From assembly GCA_001896545.1 (NCBI GenBank), contig MPOT01000086.1, positions 1-64,000 on the forward strand: 64,000 nucleotides of DNA, in the 5' to 3' direction. The position numbers were made by a program, and so were the translations under genes. The notes under the pieces are model-generated. The model saw only the letters and a program-made list of their open reading frames with translations, was not told the origin of the DNA and ran no database searches. Positions 21,287 to 29,522 of this stretch are shown in pieces. Origin of the DNA: Tepidanaerobacter sp. EBM-38 (GTDB lineage: Bacteria; Bacillota; Thermosediminibacteria; Thermosediminibacterales; Tepidanaerobacteraceae). How positions within the stretch are numbered: the stretch's first letter is position 1; each line of letters starts with the position of its first letter.

Positions 21287-22165
21287 ATGAGTATTCAAGT
21301 TTATGTAAACGGTCAGTACTTTCCAAAGGAAGAAGCCAAAATTTCTGTATTCGACCATGGATTCTTATACGGTGATGGAGTTTTTGAAGGTATAAGGGCA
21401 TATGGCGGTAAGGTATTTAGGCTTAATGAGCATATAGATAGGTTGTATAACGGTGCACGAGGAATAATGATTGACATTCCTTTGAAAAAAGAAGAGATGG
21501 CTGAAGTTGTTTTAGAAACTCTTCGCAGAAATGAGCTGAAAGATGCATATATACGGCTAGTAATATCCCGTGGAACCGGCGATTTAGGTCTTGACCCAAG
21601 AAAGTGCAAAACTCCGACAATTATATGTATTACAGATAAGATAGTGCTTTATCCTGAAGAGCTTTACAATAAAGGGATGGAAATAATTACAGCGGCTACT
21701 AGAAGAAATAGACCTGAGGGTGTGAATCCTCAAATGAAATCACTAAACTATCTAAATAATATAATGGCAAAACTAGAGGCGAATTTAGCTGGAGCTCCTG
21801 AAGCCATGTTGTTGAACAATGAAGACTATGTAGCAGAGTGCACAGGCGATAATATCTTTATTGTCAAAGACGGTGTGCTAATAACTCCACCACCTTATGT
21901 CGGTATTTTGGTTGGAATAACAAGAAATGCTATTATGGAATTAGCGGAAAAAATAGGGATAAAAGTGGAAGAAAAAGTATTTACCAGATATGAAGTCTTC
22001 ACTGCCGATGAATGCTTTTTATCAGGTACAGCTGCCGAAGCTGTTCCAGTAGTAAAAGTAGACGGACGACAAATCGCAGATGGCAAACCCGGGCCAATCA
22101 CCAATAAAATCTTAAAAGAATTTAAAGAACTCATTAAAACCGAAGGAACAGAAATATATTCATAA
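21287..22165 (+). CDS. ilvE: branched-chain amino acid aminotransferase
   Basis: A 292-residue class IV PLP aminotransferase. FDHGFLYGDGVFEGIRAYGG at residues 22-41 and the PLP lysine in MKSLNYLNNIMAKLEA are typical, as are ECTGDNIFIVKDG and CFLSGTAAEAVPV. It makes Val, Leu and Ile from their keto acids and so finishes the pathways encoded upstream. D-amino-acid transaminase is the main alternative; the sequence and context favour IlvE. The ribosome site is AAGGAGGAAG. A hairpin repeat with a T run lies 80 bases after the stop. Confidence 0.92.
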   Translation: MSIQVYVNGQYFPKEEAKISVFDHGFLYGDGVFEGIRAYGGKVFRLNEHIDRLYNGARGIMIDIPLKKEEMAEVVLETLRRNELKDAYIRLVISRGTGDLGLDPRKCKTPTIICITDKIVLYPEELYNKGMEIITAATRRNRPEGVNPQMKSLNYLNNIMAKLEANLAGAPEAMLLNNEDYVAECTGDNIFIVKDGVLITPPPYVGILVGITRNAIMELAEKIGIKVEEKVFTRYEVFTADECFLSGTAAEAVPVVKVDGRQIADGKPGPITNKILKEFKELIKTEGTEIYS

Positions 22166-22241
22166 ATATCAAACTGCTCAACGGGATAGAAATCGTAATT
22201 CCAATTCAAAAACCTTAATTTTTCAATTTAATTATCAACCA

Positions 22242-22264
22242 GTAGGGGCGGTCATCGACCGCCC
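22242..22264 (+). repeat. hairpin repeat, copy 1
   Basis: A 23-base sequence with arms GGGCGGTC (22246-22253) and GACCGCCC (22257-22264), identical to copy 2. It is followed by GTTTTTTAC, so it can serve as the ilvE terminator. It stands out from the AT-rich surroundings by its GC content. Confidence 0.85.
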
Positions 22265-22401
22265 GTTTTTTACAACAAAAACATTAAATATTAAATAGAT
22301 ATTTTTACGTCAAAACTGACTTTCTACAGTAGAATCAATTATAATATATGAAACCAATGAAAAATATATAAATAAACTCCCAACAATACAGAAATGCAAC
22401 C

Positions 22402-22424
22402 GTAGGGGCGGTCATCGACCGCCC
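22402..22424 (+). repeat. hairpin repeat, copy 2
   Basis: Identical over 23 bases to copy 1 and in the same orientation, 160 bases downstream. It is followed by ACCTTTTTTT, giving a plus-strand terminator form. It lies just past the 3' end of the minus-strand DUF3866-like gene. Confidence 0.85.
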
Positions 22425-22439
22425 ACCTTTTTTTATATC

Positions 22440-23519
22440 TTATAAAATATTAGATGCAAAATATCCGGCTGCCCCTGCAGTTATGAAAAACTCCGGTTCC
22501 AAATCAATGCCTCTGCCCATGGTCGATAAATGAAAGTCAAAGCATGAAAGGTTTTCTAAAACTGATGAAGTTTCTTTAACATAGACAATCTCATGTTTTT
22601 TATCAATTTCATTTTGTGTGATTTGCTTTTTAACATAGTCCATTCTATCTTGTTCCATTACCGGTATGACCACTTCAGCCCGAGTTTTGGCAATTTCCTT
22701 AAGCACAAGGATACTATGGTGACTGATGCCATGGTGTCTAATTCTTTTATCAGCAAAGCTTATTCTGGGGATGAAAATCGGTCTACCGCCAAGAGTATTT
22801 ACCGCATCTATAATTGGCCCCTGTTCGATACCGGAAAACCCATATTTTGTCCCTGTTCCGGTTATACCGGGTCCCATAGCCACAACTGCTATATCTGATT
22901 TTAAAATATCAAATGCGGTTATCAAAGCCGTATAAATATTAACTGCCTCAAAATCACCACCGAAAGCTTGACCAAAGGTGATGGTGCCATTGATTAATTC
23001 TTTTTGTTTTAAATAAGCTATACTTTTACTAAAGCTTATAGGCAAAGCTCCGCCATCAGTCATTATATAAGATACACACGCATCCGGTCGATTTCTTTTT
23101 ATATTAAAAACCACCGGCGGCAGCATACTGTGAAGTTCGCCGATTATTACAGGTTTTCCTTGAAGACTTTTAAAATCATTAAAAATGTGATGATAAGGAC
23201 TTTGCTGCTCCTCAGCACTTAAAACGGAAAATTGAAGAGGGGTATACCGAAGCTTCATTATATGACCTATTTCTTTAGTGAAAGGGAAAAAAGTATTACC
23301 ATCATTAACAGATACTACGAAATGGTATCCGCCACTTCCCAGTTTTAAATCTTGTGCTGTTGTATTTAAAAGCACGTAGTCTCCGGCCTTAACCGAACCT
23401 GTTAAACAGTCATAATTTACTGCATTGTACTCTTTGTTATTAATAATAACTGTTATTTCAGTGCAGCCTTCTCTTTTTTGTATAATATCTTTTACCTTAG
23501 CCTTTGTATAGTTAATCAT
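22440..23519 (-). CDS. DUF3866 family protein
   Basis: A 359-residue protein matching my recollection of the DUF3866 family. No characterised domain is evident. It has Gly-rich stretches (AMGPGITGTGTKYGFSGIE) and HH-containing segments (RIRHHGISHHS) that could bind a ligand or metal, and no membrane segment. The start ATG follows GAGGTATTT. It is the last gene of a five-gene minus-strand unit (SteA, SteB/MctB-like, GT2, MraY-like, this gene), starting 7 bases after the previous stop. In Firmicutes and Actinobacteria this family is found near SteA/SteB genes, which suggests an envelope role, but this is inference. Confidence 0.75.
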   Translation of the reverse strand: MINYTKAKVKDIIQKREGCTEITVIINNKEYNAVNYDCLTGSVKAGDYVLLNTTAQDLKLGSGGYHFVVSVNDGNTFFPFTKEIGHIMKLRYTPLQFSVLSAEEQQSPYHHIFNDFKSLQGKPVIIGELHSMLPPVVFNIKRNRPDACVSYIMTDGGALPISFSKSIAYLKQKELINGTITFGQAFGGDFEAVNIYTALITAFDILKSDIAVVAMGPGITGTGTKYGFSGIEQGPIIDAVNTLGGRPIFIPRISFADKRIRHHGISHHSILVLKEIAKTRAEVVIPVMEQDRMDYVKKQITQNEIDKKHEIVYVKETSSVLENLSCFDFHLSTMGRGIDLEPEFFITAGAAGYFASNIL

Positions 23520-23526
23520 AAATACC

Positions 23527-24357
23527 TCACGATCTTCCCAGATTATCCAGATAATTCAAAAAGCGATTGTTTTTAATCAAATCAGTCAGTGAATATTTTT
23601 CCGTAAGAACATGTATTCCTATAAGAAATGCCAGAACCAAAATTTTTACATATAGACCAAAAGTAGAAGTGATTAAGACACCAATTGAGATACCTAGCAC
23701 ATTAGAACCGGCATCTCCCATCATACATCTTGCCTTTAAGTCATAAGGCATGTAGCCGATAATAATGCCTAGCAAAGGCACAAAAGGCAATATTGCAGCA
23801 GCTTTTTGGATGATAACTAATCCAAGTGATATGACAAGGAAAGAAAAAATATAAACCTTGATAGCTCTGCCCGGTCTTAAGTCCAGCAAGTTAAAGAAGT
23901 TAGTAAAAAGTGCTATGGTTAGCGCACTTATAACAGCTTCCGAAAAATTTGAAGTAAGAGTTGAACTGATGATAAATGAAACGAGAAGCCCTACAATAGC
24001 CTTTAAAGCCCCTGTATTAAGTCTACCTGTAAATAAACTTTTAAAATGCCCCTTAAACCCCAGAACATCTCGGCTACCTAGCATATCATCAATAAAACCA
24101 ATAAAACTTGCTGCTGTAATGGCAAATTGAAGCAAGAGTGCATCTGCAGAATCGTGCTTAAACAACAATAAGAATAAGGTGTACCATAACAAGGTGTATA
24201 TGGGAAACATAATGCCGATTCCTTGGGGTATCATATCACCTTTATAATTTTTTACGAGCCTGCCGCTTCTCTCAAACAAATCAATAAAGGCAGGAGTCAG
24301 AGCATAACTTACAATGGCAGCGGAAATAAAAATCATGAACCTGTACATGTATATCAA
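23527..24357 (-). CDS. MraY/WecA-like prenyl-phosphate sugar transferase
   Basis: A 276-residue polytopic membrane protein with about eight hydrophobic segments. SFIGFIDDMLGSRD contains the Asp-Asp pair of the MraY/WecA family, and GDAGSNVLG resembles the catalytic NxxG/D segment. Such enzymes transfer a sugar phosphate from a UDP-sugar to undecaprenyl phosphate. It is shorter than true MraY (about 320 residues) and not in a mur cluster, so an accessory polymer is more likely. The start is TTG, 7 bases after GGAGGG; the ATG three codons later is too far from that site. Confidence 0.8.
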   Translation of the reverse strand: MIYMYRFMIFISAAIVSYALTPAFIDLFERSGRLVKNYKGDMIPQGIGIMFPIYTLLWYTLFLLLFKHDSADALLLQFAITAASFIGFIDDMLGSRDVLGFKGHFKSLFTGRLNTGALKAIVGLLVSFIISSTLTSNFSEAVISALTIALFTNFFNLLDLRPGRAIKVYIFSFLVISLGLVIIQKAAAILPFVPLLGIIIGYMPYDLKARCMMGDAGSNVLGISIGVLITSTFGLYVKILVLAFLIGIHVLTEKYSLTDLIKNNRFLNYLDNLGRS

Positions 24358-24421
24358 TATATCGCCCTCCTTAAAGTTGTTAGGAGATTTCTAAAATTAT
24401 GCGATTATCAACTTAAGGTCT

Positions 24422-25123
24422 TCAGAATATACCATAATTAATCATTTTAGAAATTAATACCTTCAGAATATGCCAAAACTGTTTTCCCCTATGCAAAAAA
24501 CCTTTCAAATCTCTGCCCGTCACATCATGATACATATCCACATCAACTTCTTTTACCGTATAACCTTTTTTAAGTATGTCAATTAGCATTCCGACTTCTA
24601 TTCCAAAGCCTTCAGGAATAGTTCCGATGTCATTTAGAACATCCTTCTTAAAGGCTCTTTGTCCGGATAAAGCACTTGTCACTTCTTTTCCGGTAAAAAA
24701 TCTTACACCATAAAAAGCGAGAGCTTTGACAAAGCCAAATCCCCTCTTTTTGCTAGGCGGTTTAAACTTTGCAATTGTCACATCGGCTTCGCCTTTTAAA
24801 ATCGGTAAAACAAGTTTATATACTTCACTGGAGCTTGCCTGCAAGTCTGCATCTAAAAAAACCAAAATATCACCGTCGATACTCTTGAGGCCCTCTCTAA
24901 GTGCGCTGCCTTTTCCCATATTTTTGTTTAAGCTCAAGACCTTAGCACCGGCATTTGATGCTTTGATGCCGGTTTGATCGGATGAGCCATCATCAATTAC
25001 CAAGATTTCTAGATCCACCTGATTTTCTGCACAAAAAGTATCTTTAAAATACTCAAGGCCTTTTATAGTCTGTTCGATATTTTTTTCTTCATTAAAAGCC
25101 GGTATTAATACACTAACCTTCAC
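24422..25123 (-). CDS. family 2 glycosyltransferase (polyprenol-P sugar type)
   Basis: A 233-residue GT-A fold enzyme. SVLIPAFNEEKNIEQTI at the N-terminus, ILVIDDGSSD, and the metal-binding DADLQAS are GT2 motifs; LSGQRAFKK fits the dolichyl/polyprenyl-phosphate transferase subgroup. It has no C-terminal membrane helices. The GTG start lies 8 bases from GGAGG and overlaps the upstream gene by 11 bases, indicating translational coupling. The acceptor is unknown; the neighbouring MraY-like enzyme suggests a lipid-linked sugar. Confidence 0.85.
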   Translation of the reverse strand: MKVSVLIPAFNEEKNIEQTIKGLEYFKDTFCAENQVDLEILVIDDGSSDQTGIKASNAGAKVLSLNKNMGKGSALREGLKSIDGDILVFLDADLQASSSEVYKLVLPILKGEADVTIAKFKPPSKKRGFGFVKALAFYGVRFFTGKEVTSALSGQRAFKKDVLNDIGTIPEGFGIEVGMLIDILKKGYTVKEVDVDMYHDVTGRDLKGFLHRGKQFWHILKVLISKMINYGIF

Positions 25124-25997
25124 CTGCTTTTTCCTCCTCGCTCAAAAAAGGCATAAGGGAATTAGCGCTTTTCTTAACGCCATAATGTCCTTCTTTTCCG
25201 GTCATAACTAAGACCAAGGAAGTTTGACCTATAATAGTGTCTACATTATCAACAGTTGACAACTTTTCTTTTTTATAGATGTCGATATAAGAGTTTTCCA
25301 CATCGGTAATTTCCACACCTACAATAGGCAAGGATAATTTTTTCATTTCCCTAATCAAAGGAATATCTATTACCTCATGTTTATTATCTTGTGCATGACT
25401 GCCACCGGCCATTACAACATAATCGGCAGGATTTTGCAAATCTCCACTTACATAAATAATGCCTTTTTCAATCAAGAATGCAATGTCATCTGCATTATCT
25501 TTTCCAGCTGCAGTTTCTGCGATTTTTTTAAGAATAACCGGAACAATATTTTCGCTGATGCCGAAATGCTCCATTAATTGATTTTGCTCTTCATCACTTA
25601 TATAAAGAAGTTTTTCACTTATTATGGTTACGGAAGTGACATCGGCACCTGCCATCTTTAATGCTTGTCTCATGTCGGTATATATGTAATCATCAGTAGT
25701 TTCAATTGTTACAACATGTAAATCAGATAACTTATTCTTAATATAATCGGGGAATATATTTTCAATATAAGTCTTATTTAATTCGTTAGAACTTGAAAGC
25801 TGCTTTATTTCATTTTGAAGATCAAGGTTGACTCGGTTGAGCTCATCAAATTTATCTTCCATTTTTTGAACAGTAATTTCTTGCTGCTCAAAGATGATTT
25901 TCTGAGAGTCCACTTGGATACCGATTAAAATACCTATACCAAGTGCCAAAAAAATAGATATTACAGTAATAACTAAATATTTTATATTAATAAACAT
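25113..25997 (-). CDS. MctB/SteB-like membrane-anchored protein
   Basis: A 294-residue protein with one N-terminal membrane helix (YLVITVISIFLALGIGILIG, residues 7-26), then a coiled-coil (about 38-75), then a soluble domain with GVKKSANSLMP near the end. This is the layout of the family called copper transporter MctB in Mycobacterium and SteB in Corynebacterium, where it pairs with SteA at the division septum. The copper role is disputed outside Mycobacterium and no copper motif is evident here. It lies directly downstream of the SteA-like gene (12 bases). Confidence 0.8.
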   Translation of the reverse strand: MFINIKYLVITVISIFLALGIGILIGIQVDSQKIIFEQQEITVQKMEDKFDELNRVNLDLQNEIKQLSSSNELNKTYIENIFPDYIKNKLSDLHVVTIETTDDYIYTDMRQALKMAGADVTSVTIISEKLLYISDEEQNQLMEHFGISENIVPVILKKIAETAAGKDNADDIAFLIEKGIIYVSGDLQNPADYVVMAGGSHAQDNKHEVIDIPLIREMKKLSLPIVGVEITDVENSYIDIYKKEKLSTVDNVDTIIGQTSLVLVMTGKEGHYGVKKSANSLMPFLSEEEKAGEG

Positions 25998-26009
25998 GTC
26001 TTTGCTCCT

Positions 26010-27128
26010 TTAGGGTAAAAGCATTTTTAATCTAAGCTCCAAAAGCTTTATTGCATGCTTGATGGGAGGAGAAATGGTAGAAATTACAATAATAGGAACC
26101 ATTGCGGCGGCAAAAAGACTTATCATATAAGAAGGTTTTAATTTTTGATTATAGAGCTTACTTACGCCCTTAGCATCCACTAAAATGGAACCGATTTTTA
26201 ACCTGACCAAAAAAGTGCTACCCATGCCTTTGCGACCTTTTTCCAAAAAATCAATCATACTTGAGTGCGTTCCTACGGCTACTATCAAATCAGCTCCTTT
26301 TTCATATGCTAAAAGCATGGCGATATCTTCGCTTGTACCCGGAGATTTAAAAGTCACCGCATCAAGACCTAATGCCTGCACTCTTGCAAGACCGGGAGCT
26401 CTGCCGTCAGGATAAGCATGAACTATGATATCTTTGCATATTTTTAAGGCATTATCAGATACACTATCCATATCCCCTATGATAATATCCGGAATATAAC
26501 CATATTCCAAGAGAGCATCAGCACCACCGTCCACACCAACCAAGACAGGTTTTACCTCGTCAATATACGTCTTTATGGCAGCTAAATCCTCTTTATAATT
26601 ATTGCCACGTACAACAATCAAAACATGTCTGTCTTTAATAGTTGTTTTAACTTCGGGTATTTCAACTCCGCCCATTATTAAATACTTTTCTTTTTTGGCA
26701 TATTCCAAGGTATTATTTATAAATTGCTCTAGAGAGTTTTCAATGTTTTGCCTGGCCAATTCTAGCTTTGCTTTAACTATGTCAGGTTTAAGAAATTCTC
26801 CCTTGGCAATCAATTTATTATCAACATAGATTGCACCATTATCTTCAATAGTAACAACTGAGCCTTCTTTAAGGGACATTATTTGTTCTCCAACATTATC
26901 TAAAACTGGAATATTTGCATCTAAAAGTATACTTGGGCCGGGATTCGGGTAGCGGCCGGTGATGGATTTTGCCGAATTTACTACAGCTTTAACCTTGCAA
27001 CCTACTAAACCCAAAGCACCAACCTCATCGATATCTTCATGGTTTATTATCGCAATATCACCCGGTTTCAATCGTTTAACGAGGTTTTTAGTTCGATAAT
27101 CAATCTTTGCAGTGCCGATAATAGGCAT
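26010..27128 (-). CDS. steA: SteA-like putative cytokinetic ring protein
   Basis: A 372-residue protein with a thiamin-pyrophosphokinase-like core ([26 protein letters not shown], spanning residues about 201-226) preceded by a domain with AIINHEDIDEVGALGLV and GRYPNPGPSILLDA, and a C-terminal hydrophobic helix (SLFAAAMVPIIVIST). This is the SteA layout. In Corynebacterium SteA and SteB localise to the septum and affect cell separation and peptidoglycan synthesis. It is the first gene of the minus-strand unit, behind a promoter at 27183-27211. Ribosome site AGGGGTG. Confidence 0.82.
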   Translation of the reverse strand: MPIIGTAKIDYRTKNLVKRLKPGDIAIINHEDIDEVGALGLVGCKVKAVVNSAKSITGRYPNPGPSILLDANIPVLDNVGEQIMSLKEGSVVTIEDNGAIYVDNKLIAKGEFLKPDIVKAKLELARQNIENSLEQFINNTLEYAKKEKYLIMGGVEIPEVKTTIKDRHVLIVVRGNNYKEDLAAIKTYIDEVKPVLVGVDGGADALLEYGYIPDIIIGDMDSVSDNALKICKDIIVHAYPDGRAPGLARVQALGLDAVTFKSPGTSEDIAMLLAYEKGADLIVAVGTHSSMIDFLEKGRKGMGSTFLVRLKIGSILVDAKGVSKLYNQKLKPSYMISLFAAAMVPIIVISTISPPIKHAIKLLELRLKMLLP

Positions 27129-27182
27129 TTACTACACCCCTAAACATAAGCTTGTTTCAAATCTATTCTAATATAATTTAAC

Positions 27183-27211
27183 ATAATAAAGCTGTCATCT
27201 CAACTCTTCAA
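27183..27211 (-). promoter_or_regulatory. promoter of the steA unit
   Basis: On the minus strand TTGAAG (27211-27206), a 17-base spacer and TATTAT (27188-27183). Transcription would start near 27176, giving a leader of about 48 bases. It is 16 bases from the opposing promoter. Confidence 0.6.
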
Positions 27212-27226
27212 AAACTCAGCATTTTG

Positions 27227-27255
27227 TTGCAAGGGATATCTTAGATTGGTATAAT
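27227..27255 (+). promoter_or_regulatory. promoter of the divergent membrane protein
   Basis: TTGCAA (27227-27232), a 17-base spacer and a perfect TATAAT (27250-27255). It lies back to back with the steA promoter, so the two units may share control. Confidence 0.7.
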
Positions 27256-27304
27256 AGCGATATATAATGATAATATAGTTTGTTATATAAATGGCGGAGG
27301 GCAT

Positions 27305-29488
27305 ATGAAAAAAAGCATTGCTTTATTCCTTATAACAGCAATAGTCATCCTTATTATACCCTATTATGGATATTCAGCTTCATCCTCACAAAAAAAAGTT
27401 ATAATGTGTATGCTTGACAATATAAATTATGAAGACCTTACTACTTATGGTCAAGACAATATAAAATATATATTGGAAAATGGAGCATTAGGCCTTATGA
27501 ATACAAATTCAGGAGGTTCTTATACGGTTGCCAATGCATACGCTACAATTGGTGCAGGTTCTTATGCAGTAAGTTCAGCCTACGGAAGCTATGCAGGGGA
27601 ATACGATGATTTATTTTACCATGAACCGATAAATATGGTTTACAAGAGAAATACTGGAAAAGAAATGAAGCAGGGTAATATCGCAAATATAGATATTTTA
27701 GGGCTTAAACGGCAAAATGAAAAATTAAAACGCCCTGTTAAAATAGGTCTCTTAGGGTCCCTTCTCAATGAGCATGGATACAAAACAGCTCTGATAGGCA
27801 ACGAGAGCACCAGCCTTGATGATATTACAAGAAATGCTTCAATGATAACCATGGACAGCGATGGAATTACAGATTTAGGCAAGGTTGATCAAAGCCTCTT
27901 AATTAAAGATTTTATGAGCCCTTTTGGAATAAAAACAAATTATGATGCATTGTACCAGGCTTATAAAGATGTAGAAGAGAAAGCTGACTTTATTGTAATT
28001 CAGACAGGAGATACTTACAGATTAAATAAATATATGTATATTTCCGATGAAAGACATAAAGAAAGCAAAACAGATATATTTAAAGATGTTGACGAATTCT
28101 TAGGGAAAATAATAAAGGATATCGATAGCGATACACTTTTGATGCTAGTAACCCCTTTTCCTTCCGGAGACGATATTGCGATTGGTAAAAAGCTAACACC
28201 TGTGATAGTGCTTAATGAGTCAATTCCTAAAGGAGTGCTGACATCTGCTACAACAAAAAGAGATGGTATTATTACCAATACAGATTTAACGGCTCATATA
28301 GTCGATTATTTTGGGATTAACAAAAGTCCTTTCATGATAGGCCATAAATTGATTTCAAAAAATATGGATAAGCCTTTGGAATACCTGACAAAAATAAATG
28401 AAATTACTGCTTTTAATTATAAAATCCGTTCAACTGTGGTAAAGGCCTATATTGGTTGTATTATCGCTATTCTTTTGATGTTTCTTATCTTCATAACCTA
28501 TTTTAAGGAACATCTGCACTATATAAAACCTTTACTTATTGCAGTCCTTATAACACCTACCGTATTGCTTGTTTTGCCGATACTAAATCCGTGGAATACG
28601 ACAAAACTTGCTTTAAGCTTAGTTGTGAGCGCATTGACATTAAGCCTTATTATTACTTATTTTTTAAAAGACAACTTGCAAATATTTATAGTTACATGTT
28701 TTACTTCAACAGGTATTATACTGTTGGATACCTTCCTCAAGAACCCATTAATGAAGGTTTCGATTCTGGGTTATGATCCTATTGTTGGAGCAAGGTTTTA
28801 TGGGATTGGCAATGAGTATATGGGATTTTTGTTGGGGACAACCATTATCGGGACTGCTGCACTAATAGACCGTCATAGGAACAATAAGAACATCATGAAA
28901 GCATTAAGTATTGCTATATATGTGGTCATACTTTTAACCTTGATGGCACCGACTTTTGGAACTAACGTAGGCGGTTCTATGGCGGCATTTGTTGGTTTCG
29001 GAGTAGCAACTATTTTGAACTTAAAAGGCAAAATAACCAAAAAAGATTTAATTATTCTTGCATGCTTTTTAATAATAGGTTTGTTTGCACTCTTTATTTA
29101 TGATGGGATGAGACCTTCGCAGTTACAATCACATATAGGTCAAACAAGTTTGCTTATAAAGCATAGCAGCTTTATTGCACTCTTTCAGATATTCTGGAGA
29201 AAGCTCTCCATGAACTATAAGCTTATAAGATACTCTACATGGACATGGGTGCTTTTTGCAACCATGGCCACTTTGGGAATACTTTTTAAATGGCCCGTGG
29301 GCATCTTGAAAGAAATCTTTCGCAAACATAACTATCTATATTTTGGGTTCATATCCGGTATAATCGGAACTTTGGCCGCTCTTGCTTTTAATGATTCCGG
29401 AGTAGTAGCAGCGGCTATGTTCATGATACCCATTACAATTCCTTTGATTATGATGTGCATTGATGAAGAGATAGCAAGTCAAAAATAA
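27305..29488 (+). CDS. membrane protein with phosphatase-like ectodomain
   Basis: A 727-residue protein of unknown function. Residues 1-25 form a signal sequence or first helix, and 30-375 are a soluble, probably extracytoplasmic region that begins KKVIMCMLDNINYEDL and resembles the alkaline phosphatase/sulfatase superfamily in outline (VIVLNESIP, TNTDLTAHIVDYFGI). From about 380 to 725 there are roughly ten hydrophobic helices, with a conserved-looking RFYGIGNEYMG loop. I cannot see a full set of metal ligands. It faces the SteA/glycosyltransferase unit, so a role in a lipid-linked envelope polymer is plausible. Confidence 0.75.
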   Translation: MKKSIALFLITAIVILIIPYYGYSASSSQKKVIMCMLDNINYEDLTTYGQDNIKYILENGALGLMNTNSGGSYTVANAYATIGAGSYAVSSAYGSYAGEYDDLFYHEPINMVYKRNTGKEMKQGNIANIDILGLKRQNEKLKRPVKIGLLGSLLNEHGYKTALIGNESTSLDDITRNASMITMDSDGITDLGKVDQSLLIKDFMSPFGIKTNYDALYQAYKDVEEKADFIVIQTGDTYRLNKYMYISDERHKESKTDIFKDVDEFLGKIIKDIDSDTLLMLVTPFPSGDDIAIGKKLTPVIVLNESIPKGVLTSATTKRDGIITNTDLTAHIVDYFGINKSPFMIGHKLISKNMDKPLEYLTKINEITAFNYKIRSTVVKAYIGCIIAILLMFLIFITYFKEHLHYIKPLLIAVLITPTVLLVLPILNPWNTTKLALSLVVSALTLSLIITYFLKDNLQIFIVTCFTSTGIILLDTFLKNPLMKVSILGYDPIVGARFYGIGNEYMGFLLGTTIIGTAALIDRHRNNKNIMKALSIAIYVVILLTLMAPTFGTNVGGSMAAFVGFGVATILNLKGKITKKDLIILACFLIIGLFALFIYDGMRPSQLQSHIGQTSLLIKHSSFIALFQIFWRKLSMNYKLIRYSTWTWVLFATMATLGILFKWPVGILKEIFRKHNYLYFGFISGIIGTLAALAFNDSGVVAAAMFMIPITIPLIMMCIDEEIASQK

Positions 29489-29522
29489 ACGTAACTCAAC
29501 ATTTAAACGGAGGTATAAATTT

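Noticed and set aside
22593..22935. Plus-strand reading frames opposite the DUF3866 gene
   Set aside because: They are antisense to a clear gene, lack ribosome sites and have unlikely composition.
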